A DNA stretch of 64,000 nucleotides from Streptomyces canus. GTDB lineage: Bacteria; Actinomycetota; Actinomycetes; Streptomycetales; Streptomycetaceae. Location: assembly GCF_030815415.1 (NCBI RefSeq), contig NZ_JAUSWW010000001.1, positions 9,362,001-9,426,000 on the forward strand. Reading direction: 5' to 3'. Under the pieces are notes generated by a model, which was not told where the DNA came from, ran no database searches, and saw nothing but the letters and a program-made list of their open reading frames with translations. Position numbers and translations under genes: made by a program. This document shows, one piece after another, positions 18,872 to 28,350 of the stretch. The stretch's first letter is position 1. Each line of letters starts with the position of its first letter.

Positions 18872-21376
18872 GTGAGCCGACTTCACCAGCCGCCCGATCC
18901 GGCAGGCGCCGACGACCCGGCGACCGGCGCTGAGCCGTCCCCTGGGCCGGGTTCCGCCTCGTTGCCCGGAGCCCGCAGCGGCGCGGACCCGACGGGGGCC
19001 GGGATCGGCGGCGAGGACATGGCTGCCCGGCAGACGCCTGTCGGCCGGCTCGCGGCGACGGTGGAGCGGCTGCGGCAGGAGGTGCGCGCGGCACAGGCGG
19101 AGGCGGACGGACGCGCCCTGATCGAACTGGCCAAGGGCATCCTCGTCGAGCGTCTGGGGTGCGGGCCGGCACAGGCCGCCCGGCAGCTGGCCGAGCTGAC
19201 CGGACAGGCGGGTGTGACACCGCTCGAGTTCGCCGTCGAGGTGATCAACCAGGCCTCGCGGGACCGGCTCTCCGAAGTGACGACCGCCTTTCTCGCGGCC
19301 GCGGCGGGCGGGACCGTCGCGCTCGGCACGCCGGACCAGGGCGCGGCGGCCGTGGAACTGCGCTCCGCGGAGAGTGCCGCACTGGCCGCTCCGGACGCGC
19401 AGAGCGTCGCCGACTCCCTGCTGGCCCATGCGCTGACCCCGTTGGGCGCGGTGGCCGTGGCCATCTGGGCCCTGGGCTCCGAGGGTTCGCTCACCCTTGC
19501 GGGCAGCGCCGGTTTCTCCCCCGCGGAAGCAGGACGCTGGCGGTACGTGCCGCCGGGTGTGGCGACCGTGGCGCGCCGGGGTCTTTCGGAACGCACGGGC
19601 CAGTGGATCGGCCGACTGTCCGACACCGGTCTGCCCTCCATCGGCCGGCATCAGCACCCCGACGGCGGCCGGGTCGCGGTGCCGGCCGGCACCGCGGGCC
19701 GCATCCACGGTGTCCTGGAGATCGTCTGGCCGGCCCGGCTGGAGCCCCAGCCCCCGCAGATCGTCCGGCAGATCGAGGCTCTGGCGGAGCTGTGCTCCCA
19801 CACTCTGGAGTCGTACGACCCGCGGGACGGCGGCGACGGCACCCTGGGGGCCCGGGTCCTGCTCGACGCCGCCGAGCTGATGGACCTGGCCGACGGGCTC
19901 CACGACCCCGCCCTGGTCCTCGTCCCGCACGTCGATGCCGCGGGGGAACTCGTCGACTTCCGCATCCAGCATGTCAACGCCCGCTTCCTGGACCCCGCAG
20001 GCCGGCCGCGGGGCGTGGTGGGCGGGGCCCTCCTGCTGGAGGCGTATCCGATGGCCGCCGGTGAGAACGGGCTGTTCGAGCAGGTCGAACGCGTCCATGC
20101 CACGGGGGAGCCTTTCCGCGCCCGCCGTATGCGGCTCACCGAGTTGCTGGACGACGTGCCGCTGGCGGCGGTCGCCGACGTCAGCATCAGCCGGCACGGC
20201 GGCAGTGTGCTGCTCATCTGGCGGATAGAGGACGAGACGGCGCGCCTGGCGAACCTGCTCCAGCACGCCCAGCGGCTGGGTCGCATCGGTGGTTTCGAGG
20301 AGAACCGGCTGACCGGTGAGATCACCTGGAACAGCCAGCTCTTCCACCTCTACGGCCAGCCCCTGTCCAGTGGACCCATCTCGCTGGAGGATCTGCCCGC
20401 CCACGCCCACCCGGACGACGCGGTCGCCATCGGCCGGTTCCTGCGCACCCTCCTGCACCACCACCGGCCGGCCTCCACCGCCTTCCGGTTGCTGCGGCCC
20501 GACGGCGTGACCCGGCATCTGCGGGTGGCGGCCGAGCCGGTCCTCGACTCCGACAGCCGTCTGCATCTCGTACGGGGCGCCTATCAGGACATCTCCGCCC
20601 ACCACTGGACGGAGGTGGCGCTGGCGGCCACCCGCGACCAGCTCGCCCACACCGAGCAGCGGGCCAGTGAACGCCACCGTCTGACCCTCCAGCTGCAGCA
20701 CGCCATCATGCCGCCGGCGCAGGCACCGCTCGAGGCACCCGGGCTGCGCGTGGCGGTGCGCTACCGGCCCGCCGAGACGGAGCAGTTGGTCGGCGGCGAC
20801 TGGTACGACGCCGTCGTGTTGCCCTCCGGGCTGGTGCTGCTGTGCGTGGGGGACGTCGCCGGACACGGCATCGAGGCGGCCACCAGCATGGTCGTCCTGC
20901 GCAACGCGCTGCGCGGGCTCGCCGTCACCGGTGCCGGGCCGGGTCAGCTGCTGTCCTGGCTGAACATGGTGGCCCACCATCTGAGCGGGGCCGTCACCGC
21001 CACGGCGGTCTGCGGTCTCTACGATCCCGACCGCCGCAACCTGCGCTGGGCCAGGGCGGGCCATCTGCCGCCGGTCCTGGTGCGCGGCAGCGAGGCGACG
21101 ACGCTGCCTCTGGTCAAGGGTCTGCTGCTCGGCGCCGTGCCGGAGGCGACGTATGAGGAACACGAGATGCAACTGGCCGCCGACGACACCCTGTTGATGT
21201 ACACGGACGGCCTGATCGAACGCCGTGACCGTTCCATGGAGGAGTCACTGGCCCACCTGCTGACGACCGCGCGCACTGTGCAGCCCACCCTTGGACAGCA
21301 GTTGGACCGTCTGCTCACCCACAGCAGGTCCGACACGGACGACGACACGTGTGTCGTGGGCATCCGGGTCGCCTAG
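18872..21376 (+). CDS. ANTAR - PAS - SpoIIE/PP2C phosphatase
   Basis: The 834-residue protein starts at GTG 18872. After about 50 disordered residues it has an ANTAR-type RNA-binding helical domain (RALIELAKGILVERLGCGPAQAARQLAELTGQAGV). A GAF-like sensor follows (about 160-330), then PAS-like domains, one with GRIGGFEENRLTGEITWNSQLFHLYG. The C-terminus is a SpoIIE-type PP2C phosphatase: GGDWYDAVVLPSGLVLLCVGDVAGHGIEAA, the AGHLPPVLV motif, and DDTCVVGIRV. The metal-binding Asp residues are intact. It probably dephosphorylates STAS antagonists such as those encoded nearby, and may be part of the hybrid-kinase pathway because it follows that gene on the same strand. A functional ANTAR would add RNA-level output (inference). 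Confidence 0.88.
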   Translation: MSRLHQPPDPAGADDPATGAEPSPGPGSASLPGARSGADPTGAGIGGEDMAARQTPVGRLAATVERLRQEVRAAQAEADGRALIELAKGILVERLGCGPAQAARQLAELTGQAGVTPLEFAVEVINQASRDRLSEVTTAFLAAAAGGTVALGTPDQGAAAVELRSAESAALAAPDAQSVADSLLAHALTPLGAVAVAIWALGSEGSLTLAGSAGFSPAEAGRWRYVPPGVATVARRGLSERTGQWIGRLSDTGLPSIGRHQHPDGGRVAVPAGTAGRIHGVLEIVWPARLEPQPPQIVRQIEALAELCSHTLESYDPRDGGDGTLGARVLLDAAELMDLADGLHDPALVLVPHVDAAGELVDFRIQHVNARFLDPAGRPRGVVGGALLLEAYPMAAGENGLFEQVERVHATGEPFRARRMRLTELLDDVPLAAVADVSISRHGGSVLLIWRIEDETARLANLLQHAQRLGRIGGFEENRLTGEITWNSQLFHLYGQPLSSGPISLEDLPAHAHPDDAVAIGRFLRTLLHHHRPASTAFRLLRPDGVTRHLRVAAEPVLDSDSRLHLVRGAYQDISAHHWTEVALAATRDQLAHTEQRASERHRLTLQLQHAIMPPAQAPLEAPGLRVAVRYRPAETEQLVGGDWYDAVVLPSGLVLLCVGDVAGHGIEAATSMVVLRNALRGLAVTGAGPGQLLSWLNMVAHHLSGAVTATAVCGLYDPDRRNLRWARAGHLPPVLVRGSEATTLPLVKGLLLGAVPEATYEEHEMQLAADDTLLMYTDGLIERRDRSMEESLAHLLTTARTVQPTLGQQLDRLLTHSRSDTDDDTCVVGIRVA

Positions 21377-21386
21377 CGGTACCGGA

Positions 21387-22790
21387 TCAGGGCGTCGGTG
21401 ATGCCTTCTCGGAGGCGTGGGCGGCTCGCGCCACGATGAGGAGGAACAGTCCGCAGGCCGTCACGAGCAGCCATCCCGGACGGGTGGCATGGGCGAGGCC
21501 GGCGGGGCCGACGCCTGCGACCAGCCCCCCTGCGGCGGCGATACCGACCGCTGCGCCGACCTGGCGTGCGGTGGAGGTGATGGCCCCGGCCACGCCGGCA
21601 CGGGACTGCGGCAGGCCGCTGACCGCGGTGTTGGTGAGGGGCGCGTTGGCGAAGCCGAATCCGATGCCGATGAGCAGGTGGGACAGCAGAATCAGCAGAA
21701 CGCTGGTGTCCTGACCGACATTCACCATGCACAGACCACCGGCGGCGGTGAACCCGCCCGCGAGGACGAGCGGACGTCGTGGGCCGAGGAGCGCCACCAA
21801 GTTGCCGGACCATGGCGCGCACAGGGTGGCACCGAGCGCCATGGGCAGGGTCGCCATGCCGGACGCGAGCGGCGTCCATCCGCGGGCGTGCTGGAGAGAG
21901 AACGTGTTGAGCAGAAGAGTGATGTTCAGGGCCGCGAACACTGCCACGGCGCCCACGACCGACGAAGCGAACGGCGGCCGCCGGAAGAGCCCGAGATCCA
22001 TCAAAGGCTCGCTCCGGTGCAGCTCGACCCATGTGAACCCGGCCGTGGCCATCACGATCAGGGCATAGCCGGCCGTCGCCGCAAGTGAGGTCCAACCGAT
22101 GCGGGGCCCTTCGATGAGGACACCGACCGAGACGCACAGGGCCACCGCGAGGAGTACCTGGCCGGGCAGGTCCAGCCGCCGGGCGCGCTGTCCGTACGAC
22201 TCCGGTACGAGCACGGCCACCAGGACGAGGGCGGCGACGATGATCGGTGCGTTGATCCAGAACACCGACCGCCAGCCGAACATGGCGATGAGCCATCCGC
22301 CGGTCACCGGGCCCGCCGCCATGCTGAGCCCGAAGACCGACGCCCATACGCCGATCGCCCGGGCCCGCTCCCGTGGATCGGGCATCGCGCTCACCACGAT
22401 CGCCAGAGCCACGGGGCTCAGCATCGAGGCGCCGACGCCCTGGACGGCCCGTGCCGTGACGAGGAAGCCGAGCGACGGGGCGACGGCGCACGCCATTGAC
22501 GCACCACCGAAGACGAGCAGTCCGCACTGGAACACCCGACGCCGGCCGAAGCGATCCGCGAGGGCGCCGGAGGAGATGAGGAGGCTGGCCAGGACCACGG
22601 TGTAGGCATCCACGACCCATTCCAGGCCGCGGGTGCCCACGCCCAGGCCGCGGCCGATCACGGGCAGGTCCACGTTGACGATGGTGGTGTCGAGGCCGAC
22701 GAGGAACATGCTCAGCGCGCAGACGGCCAGGACCGTCCAACGCCGTCGGGCGCTCAAGACGGGTTGAGCAGCCAGGATTGTCGCGGTCAT
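21387..22790 (-). CDS. MFS drug exporter, DHA2 (14-TM) type
   Basis: The 467-residue protein has the DHA2/EmrB pattern: GLDTTIVNVDLPVIGRGLG in helix 1, ALADRFGRRRVF (motif A), and GVGASMLSPVALAIV. GVWASVFGLSMAAGPVTGGWLI is motif C, typical of drug:H+ antiporters, and many hydrophobic helices follow. It starts at ATG 22790 behind AGAGGTGG. Its partner at 22876 is divergent, 85 bp away, and encodes a XRE-cupin regulator that probably represses the transporter until a substrate is bound. The exported compound is unknown. Confidence 0.9.
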   Translation of the reverse strand: MTATILAAQPVLSARRRWTVLAVCALSMFLVGLDTTIVNVDLPVIGRGLGVGTRGLEWVVDAYTVVLASLLISSGALADRFGRRRVFQCGLLVFGGASMACAVAPSLGFLVTARAVQGVGASMLSPVALAIVVSAMPDPRERARAIGVWASVFGLSMAAGPVTGGWLIAMFGWRSVFWINAPIIVAALVLVAVLVPESYGQRARRLDLPGQVLLAVALCVSVGVLIEGPRIGWTSLAATAGYALIVMATAGFTWVELHRSEPLMDLGLFRRPPFASSVVGAVAVFAALNITLLLNTFSLQHARGWTPLASGMATLPMALGATLCAPWSGNLVALLGPRRPLVLAGGFTAAGGLCMVNVGQDTSVLLILLSHLLIGIGFGFANAPLTNTAVSGLPQSRAGVAGAITSTARQVGAAVGIAAAGGLVAGVGPAGLAHATRPGWLLVTACGLFLLIVARAAHASEKASPTP

Positions 22791-22875
22791 GGGTCCACCT
22801 CTGTTCGGGTCGTCTGACGGCCCATGTTCGGATCAGGCGACGGCACCCGCCCAGCAGATTTGCGGAGACTGCAAA

Positions 22876-23463
22876 ATGGACCCCATGGACGCCGAACTCG
22901 TGGAGATACTCGACGGCATCGGGCCACGGCTGCGTGCATTGCGACGCGACCGGGGACTCACGCTCGAGGCCCTCGCGGAAGACACCGGGATCTCTCTGAG
23001 CACGCTGTCGCGCCTGGAGTCAGGCAAACGGCGCCCGACACTCGACCTGCTCATCCCGCTCGCACGAGCGCACCGCGTCGCGCTCGATCAGTTGGTGGCG
23101 GCTCCGGCCACCGGTGACCCACGCGTTCACCTGGAACCCCGTCGCAGGGACCGCGGAAGCGTCGTCGTGCCCCTGACGCAGTACCCGGGTCGGGTCCAGG
23201 TCTTCAAGCAGGTGCTCGCCCACCGTGAACCGAGACTCGTGACCCACGCCGGCTACGAGTGGCTCTACGTGCTCGCCGGCGAACTCCGTCTCATCCTGGG
23301 AGAACGCGAGTTCACCGTCCGCCCGGGCGAGGTGGCCGAGTTCGACACCAGCGAACCGCACTGGTTCGGCCCCGCCGAGGCGGACGCGGTGGAGATCCTG
23401 CACCTGTTCGGCCCCCACGGCGACCAAGCCGTCGTCCGCACGGGCCCGTCAGCCACGTCGTGA
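22876..23463 (+). CDS. XRE-family regulator with C-terminal cupin
   Basis: The 195-residue protein (ATG 22876, MDPMDAELVEIL, with GGAG upstream) has an N-terminal helix-turn-helix (LTLEALAEDTGISLSTLSRLESGKRRPTLDLL). A cupin_2 barrel follows (VLAHREPRLVTHAGYEWLYVLAGELRLILGEREFTVRPGEVAEFDTSEPHWFGP). This architecture is common in regulators of small-molecule resistance or metabolism, where the cupin senses the ligand. It is divergent from the MFS exporter and is probably its local regulator. Confidence 0.9.
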   Translation: MDPMDAELVEILDGIGPRLRALRRDRGLTLEALAEDTGISLSTLSRLESGKRRPTLDLLIPLARAHRVALDQLVAAPATGDPRVHLEPRRRDRGSVVVPLTQYPGRVQVFKQVLAHREPRLVTHAGYEWLYVLAGELRLILGEREFTVRPGEVAEFDTSEPHWFGPAEADAVEILHLFGPHGDQAVVRTGPSATS

Positions 23464-23615
23464 CCTACCGCACCCGGGCAGTGGTCCGAATCCGCGGGCA
23501 CGGTACGGCGGGCCGACCGCTCCCGGTATGCGTAGCCCTCACGCTCGTGGGAAGCCAAGAGACCACAGAGACCAGTGAGCCGGTCAGGTGCGCGGCTCCG
23601 AGCGGGGAAGGCGAG

Positions 23616-24047
23616 ATGACAACCGAGCACAGTCGGGACCGAAGTGCGGGCTCCGAAACCGTCCGGGAGCGGGTCACACGCTACCCGGGCGATCTGCACG
23701 ACGTCACGGACGCCCGCCTGGACGCGGAGCAGTTCCTCGACGGCCTCGCGCGGGTGACACCGCCGGCCGCGCCGGAACACTGGGACGACATCCTCCTGGT
23801 CGTCACGGAACTGGCCGCGAACGCGGTCCAGTACGCGCCGGGCCCCTTCGAGGTCCGGCTCCGCAGGACCTTCGACGGCGTGCATGTCGTCGTCCACGAC
23901 ACGAGCAGCACACCCCCGGCCCCGCGTCCCTTCCGACGCGACCGGGACGGCGGGGTCGGCTGGTATCTGATCCATACCCTGTGCAGCCAGGTCAGCGTCG
24001 TCGCGAAGGACGACGGGAAGGACATACATGTCTTTCTTCCCTGGTGA
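23616..24047 (+). CDS. RsbW-like HATPase_c protein
   Basis: From ATG 23616 (MTTEHSRDRSAGSETV) the 143-residue product is a single GHKL domain: DDILLVVTELAANAVQYAPGP (N box), VHVVVHDTSSTPPAP (G1-like), and GGVGWYLIHTLCSQVSV (G2-like). It is a probable anti-sigma factor or serine kinase. The frame is open further upstream, but the region before 23616 overlaps the XRE gene. It is convergent with a second HATPase gene, with 5 bp between their stops. Confidence 0.82.
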   Translation: MTTEHSRDRSAGSETVRERVTRYPGDLHDVTDARLDAEQFLDGLARVTPPAAPEHWDDILLVVTELAANAVQYAPGPFEVRLRRTFDGVHVVVHDTSSTPPAPRPFRRDRDGGVGWYLIHTLCSQVSVVAKDDGKDIHVFLPW

Positions 24048-24052
24048 GGGCG

Positions 24053-24490
24053 TTATGGCCGGGCGTGCAGCGGAACCAGCACGCTGATCGACTTGCCGCC
24101 CCCGGGGCGCGGTTCGATGACGACCTCACGCGCCAGGCGGATGATGAGCGGCCAGCCGTACCCCTGCCCGTGGCCCCCCGAGGGGAGTTCGCCGCGGCCG
24201 TAGGCGACGTCGGGGACGGCGTCGCTGTTGTCGTGGACGGTGAGCCGTACGCCGTCCTCGGCGAGGGCGACCTCGAACGCCGCGAGTCCGTCACCGTGGC
24301 GGATGGCGTTGGTGACGAGTTCGGAGACGACGAGAAGCAGATCGACGACATCCTCCTCGCGTGCCGTGCGGGACGCCGAGTCCCAGCGCTGCCGTACGAC
24401 CGACCGCGCGTAGTCCCGGGCCGCGGCCGCGGTCGTCACCGGGGGCGCAGTCGTTGCCCTGTCGGCCGTATGACCATGCTGTGCGGTCAT
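24053..24490 (-). CDS. RsbW-like HATPase_c protein
   Basis: The 145-residue protein has DLLLVVSELVTNAIRHGDG (N box), VRLTVHDNSDAVPD (G1-like), and GHGQGYGWPLIIRLAREVVIEPRPGGGKSISVLVPL (G2 and end of the Bergerat fold). It is an anti-sigma regulatory factor of the kind present in dozens of copies in Streptomyces genomes. Together with the convergent gene at 23616 it brings the number of stand-alone HATPases in this region to three. No sigma factor gene is present in the window, so its partner must be encoded elsewhere. Confidence 0.82.
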   Translation of the reverse strand: MTAQHGHTADRATTAPPVTTAAAARDYARSVVRQRWDSASRTAREEDVVDLLLVVSELVTNAIRHGDGLAAFEVALAEDGVRLTVHDNSDAVPDVAYGRGELPSGGHGQGYGWPLIIRLAREVVIEPRPGGGKSISVLVPLHARP

Positions 24491-24868
24491 GTGGTCAAAG
24501 CACCCTTTCTACGCCTTTGCTGAACGGCCCTGTCCCGACCAGGTCAGAACCTGTGCCGTGCTCATTTCAGCGGATACCCGGCTCGCCTTGTCGCATTCTG
24601 CCCACCCTTTTGCCGAGGAGTACCGAACGGCCCTCTTATCGAACGATCCGCCGTGGCTTGAGCCTCAACTCACCCACAAGTCTTGCCAATTACTCATCCG
24701 GCGGCGCCGGAATGACCTTTAGGGTGGGGCAATGGCCAGCCCCATCCGTCCCTTCCGTCACATGGGTTCCTCTCGCAGGCCGGTAGGAGAGGGAGCCGCC
24801 CCCGGGTGACGCCCGGTCGCCCAACGTCCCGCCGTCGAGACCATCCCGCCGATGGAGGCTGACACCGC
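24491..24868. other. Gene-free spacer before the acyl-ligase operon
   Basis: This 378-bp stretch has lower GC than its neighbours and no convincing coding frame. It presumably holds the promoter of the 24869-37823 operon and that of the divergent HATPase gene. I could not identify a clear -35/-10 pair. A ribosome binding site (GGAGG, 24853-24857) precedes the first ATG. Confidence 0.5.
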
Positions 24869-26638
24869 ATGCACCAGCACAGGACCTTCGTCGAACTCAT
24901 GCGAGCGAGGGCGGACGAGCACGGTGACCGGACGGCCCTGACCTTCAGCGCGGACCCGCTCCGCGCCGAGGCTGACGAGACCCTGACGTACGGCGAACTC
25001 GACCGGGCCGCCCGCCGGGTCGCCGCGCTGCTGCAGGAACGGTTCGCTGGCGGCGACCGCCTGCTGGTGCTGCACCCCTCCGGGCCGGGGTTCGCGAAGT
25101 CCCTGTTGGGCTGCGTGTACGCGGGCATGGTCCCGGTGCCCGCACCGCCGCCCGACGGCTCGCAGCGGAAGCAGACCGACCGGCTCGCCGCGATCGCCCG
25201 GGACGCGGGAGCGGTCGGTGCCCTGGCCGAGGGGACGGACCTGGAAGCGCTCGCGTCCTGGGCCAAGGAACAGGATCTCCGCTGCATGACCGTGCTCGCA
25301 CCCGACCGCGCGGACGAGCTGACCGCGGCGAGCAGGTGGCGGCCGCCACCGGCCGACCCGCACGCTCTGGCCTTCCTCCAGTACACCTCGGGGTCCACCG
25401 CCGCCCCCAAGGGCGTCATGGTCGACCACGCCAACCTGCTGGCCAACGCCGAGATCCTCGCGGCGATCTCCGGGATGAGCGCCGACCGCCCGGTGGGCGG
25501 CTGGCTGCCGCTCTACCACGACTTCGGGCTGATCGGGCTACTCCTCACACCCCTCGTCCTGGGCGGTCGCAGCGTGCTGATGCCGCCGCTGGCCTTCCTC
25601 AAACGCCCGCACACCTGGCTGACGCTGATCGACCGGCACGGCATCGACTTCTCGCCCGCTCCGAACTTCGCCTACGACCTGTGCGTCCAGCGGATCACCG
25701 ACGAGGAACTGGCCCGCCTGGACCTCTCGCGCTGGCGGTGCGCGGTCAACGGCGCCGAGCCCGTCCAGGCCGCCACCGTCGAGGCGTTCACCCGGCGGTT
25801 CGCCGCCGCCGGGCTGCGACCCGAGGCGATGCTCCCCGGCTACGGCATGGCCGAGACGACCCTGGTCGTCTGCGGCGACCGGCCTGCCCGCCGCGCCGTG
25901 ATCACCGAGGTGGACGCCGCCGCGTTCGAGCGCGGCGAGCTGCTGGCCCCGGCCACCGGCGCCGCCGTGCACCGCATCGTCAGCAGCGGTCCCGCCGAGT
26001 ACCTCGACGTCCGGATCATCGACGCCGACGCGGGCCGGGTGCTGCCGGACGGCCGGGTCGGCGAGATCTGGGTGCGCGGTCCGAACGTGGCCCGGGGCTA
26101 CTGGGGACGGCCCGAGGAGACCCGGCGCGTCTTCGACGCCGTCACGCCCGACGGGGAGAGCGGCTTCCTGCGCACCGGCGACCTGGGAATCCTGCACGAG
26201 GGCGAGCTGTACGTCACGGGCCGCAGCAAGGAGCTGATCATCGTCCGCGGCCGCAACCTCTACCCGCAGGACCTGGAGGCGGCGACGCGGCAGGCCCACC
26301 CGGCTCTGGAAGGCGGGGTCGGTGCGGCCTTCTCGGTGCCGGTGCCCGAGGAGGAGGTCGTGGTCGTCCGCGAGTACCGGGCCCGCCGGGTGGAGCCGGA
26401 CGAGCTGGCCCGCGCCGTCGCGAGTGTCCGCGACCGCCTCACCCGGGAGGTCGGGGTGCCCGCCCACAACGTCGTGCTCGTGCCGCCCGGCACGGTGTCG
26501 CGGACCACCAGCGGCAAGATCCAGCGCCGACTGCTGCGTCGGCGGTTTCTCGGCGGCGAGCTGGAGATCCTGCACGCGGAACTGTCGCCGGCCGTCCGCG
26601 CCCGGCTCGGCGACCCGGCGGGCGGTGACGCCTCGTGA
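24869..26638 (+). CDS. Fatty acyl-AMP ligase (FAAL)
   Basis: The 589-residue protein belongs to the ANL superfamily. The core ATP motif FLQYTSGSTAAPKGVMVDH lies near residues 169-187. LPLYHDFGLIGLLLTPLVLGG and FSPAPNFAYDLC are characteristic of the FAAL branch, not acyl-CoA ligases. LPGYGMAETTLVV, GFLRTGDLGIL, GRSKELIIVRGRNLYPQDLE and the C-terminal SGKIQRR Lys motif complete it. FAALs activate fatty acids as acyl-adenylates and load them onto a carrier protein. It starts at ATG 24869 with GGAGG upstream and is the first gene of the operon. The likely acceptors are the carrier proteins at 30090 or 34065. Confidence 0.92.
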   Translation: MHQHRTFVELMRARADEHGDRTALTFSADPLRAEADETLTYGELDRAARRVAALLQERFAGGDRLLVLHPSGPGFAKSLLGCVYAGMVPVPAPPPDGSQRKQTDRLAAIARDAGAVGALAEGTDLEALASWAKEQDLRCMTVLAPDRADELTAASRWRPPPADPHALAFLQYTSGSTAAPKGVMVDHANLLANAEILAAISGMSADRPVGGWLPLYHDFGLIGLLLTPLVLGGRSVLMPPLAFLKRPHTWLTLIDRHGIDFSPAPNFAYDLCVQRITDEELARLDLSRWRCAVNGAEPVQAATVEAFTRRFAAAGLRPEAMLPGYGMAETTLVVCGDRPARRAVITEVDAAAFERGELLAPATGAAVHRIVSSGPAEYLDVRIIDADAGRVLPDGRVGEIWVRGPNVARGYWGRPEETRRVFDAVTPDGESGFLRTGDLGILHEGELYVTGRSKELIIVRGRNLYPQDLEAATRQAHPALEGGVGAAFSVPVPEEEVVVVREYRARRVEPDELARAVASVRDRLTREVGVPAHNVVLVPPGTVSRTTSGKIQRRLLRRRFLGGELEILHAELSPAVRARLGDPAGGDAS

Positions 26639-28350
26639 CGGTGACCGACCTGCTGACCGACACCGGCCGGTTCGACCTCGACGGCTTCGACCGCGCGCTC
26701 GGTGATCCGACCGACCCCGCATCCCTCCTCTCCTACGCCCGCAACGCCGAGCTGGACCGCGCCGAGCGGTTCCCCGCCGACAGCTGCCGGGAACTCGACC
26801 GGATGGGCCTGCCGCGCCTGTACGTGCCCGCCGAGTTCGGCGGCGTGCTGACCCGCTACGACGAACTCGTCGCGGCGCTGCGGGCGGTGGCGCGCCGCGA
26901 CCTGACCGTCGCGATCGGACACGGCAAGACGTTCCTCGGAGGCGTCTGCATGTGGCTGGCGGGCCGTCCGGAGCAGGCGCGCGCACTCGGCGCCGACATC
27001 ATCGCGGGGGCGCCGGTGTCATGGGGCCTGACCGAGCGCGGCCACGGCAGCGACCTGCTCGCCGGCGAGATGACCGCCACACCGGAACCCGGCGGCTTCC
27101 GCGTGCACGGCGAGAAATGGCTGATCAACAACGCCACCCGCGGCACGCTGCTCTGCCTTCTCGTACGCACCCGGCCGGAGGGCGGGCCGCGCGGCTTCAG
27201 CCTGCTGCTGGCCGACAAACGGCGGCTCCCGGCGGACCGCTGGCGGCCGCTGCCCAAGGTGCCCACGCACGGCATCCGGGGCGCCGACATCAGCGGGATC
27301 GCCCTGGACGACTGCCCCTTCCCGGCCGACGCGCTGATCGGCGAGCAGGGCGCGGGGCTGGAGATCGTGCTCAAGGCGTTGCAGCTCACCCGGACCGCCT
27401 GTACGGCCCTGTCGCTCGGCGCCGCCGACCAGGCGGTGCGGCTGGCCGAGGAGTTCGCCGCGGGGCGCGAGCTGTACGGCCGTCGGCTGATCGACTTGCC
27501 GCATGTACGCCGCGTGCTCGGAGAGGCGTACGCCGCGCTCCACGCCGCCGAGATCGTGAGCGTGCTGGCGGCCCGCAGTGTGCACACCCTGCCGCAGGAG
27601 ATGACCGTCATCTCCGCGGTGGCCAAGTCGTACGTCCCGACCCGCGTCGACGAGCTGATCACCGCCTGCGGCGAACTGCTGGGCGCCCGCGCGTTCCTCA
27701 CCGAGGTCCACGAGCACGGCGCGTTCCAGAAGCTCGAACGCGACCACCGCGTCGTCGGCATCTTCGACGGCAGCACTTTCGTCAACCAACACGTCCTGAT
27801 CAACCACTTCCCGGTGCTGGCCCGCGGTCATCGGGAGGGCACCGCCGACGAGGAAGGCGTCGCCCGCGCCGCCGACCTGTCGGTCCCGCCGCCCCCGGCC
27901 CGGCTCGACCGGCTGAGCCTGCTGGCGCGCGGCGGGTGCAGCTTCACACAGAGCCTGCGCACCGCGAGCGGTGAACTGCGTGCGCTGGCCTCCGCAGGCC
28001 AGGTTCCCGCAGGCGTGGCCGACCTCGCCGAGGAGCTCACCGACAGCTGCGACCGGCTCCACGACGAGCTGGCGCTGAGCCCTCCCGCCTCCCAGGACGC
28101 ACTGCCGGAGGCCTTCGCGCTGGCGCGCCGCTACGAGCAGTGCTTCGCGGGTGCGGCCGCCCTCAGAGTGTGGCTGCACAACCGCACCCCCGGCGAGGAC
28201 CTGCTGTGGCTGGAAGCGGTCCTCACCCACGTGCTGCGTTCGGTACGCCCGTCGGGACGGCCGACCGACGGCGAGGTGTTCGACCGGCTCTTCGACGCTC
28301 GTGCGGCCGGTCGTCCCTCCGCTCCTCCGACCTCGGTGGTCACCTCGTGA
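26635..28350 (+). CDS. Acyl-CoA dehydrogenase-like flavoprotein, long form (1)
   Basis: The 571-residue protein starts at GTG 26635, overlapping the previous stop. The ACAD core is clear: helical N-domain; WGLTERGHGSDLLAGEM at the flavin beta-domain start; FRVHGEKWLINNATRG; KVPTHGIRGADISGIALDDCPFP; and AAGRELYGRRLIDLPHVRRVLGEAYA in the C-domain. The usual catalytic loop EGT is replaced by IFDGSTFVNQH, with Asp at the Glu position. The last ~160 residues extend beyond a normal ACAD. Its role could be dehydrogenation of an acyl-ACP, or a structural partnership with the next gene, which has the same unusual length. Confidence 0.85.
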   Translation: MTVTDLLTDTGRFDLDGFDRALGDPTDPASLLSYARNAELDRAERFPADSCRELDRMGLPRLYVPAEFGGVLTRYDELVAALRAVARRDLTVAIGHGKTFLGGVCMWLAGRPEQARALGADIIAGAPVSWGLTERGHGSDLLAGEMTATPEPGGFRVHGEKWLINNATRGTLLCLLVRTRPEGGPRGFSLLLADKRRLPADRWRPLPKVPTHGIRGADISGIALDDCPFPADALIGEQGAGLEIVLKALQLTRTACTALSLGAADQAVRLAEEFAAGRELYGRRLIDLPHVRRVLGEAYAALHAAEIVSVLAARSVHTLPQEMTVISAVAKSYVPTRVDELITACGELLGARAFLTEVHEHGAFQKLERDHRVVGIFDGSTFVNQHVLINHFPVLARGHREGTADEEGVARAADLSVPPPPARLDRLSLLARGGCSFTQSLRTASGELRALASAGQVPAGVADLAEELTDSCDRLHDELALSPPASQDALPEAFALARRYEQCFAGAAALRVWLHNRTPGEDLLWLEAVLTHVLRSVRPSGRPTDGEVFDRLFDARAAGRPSAPPTSVVTS

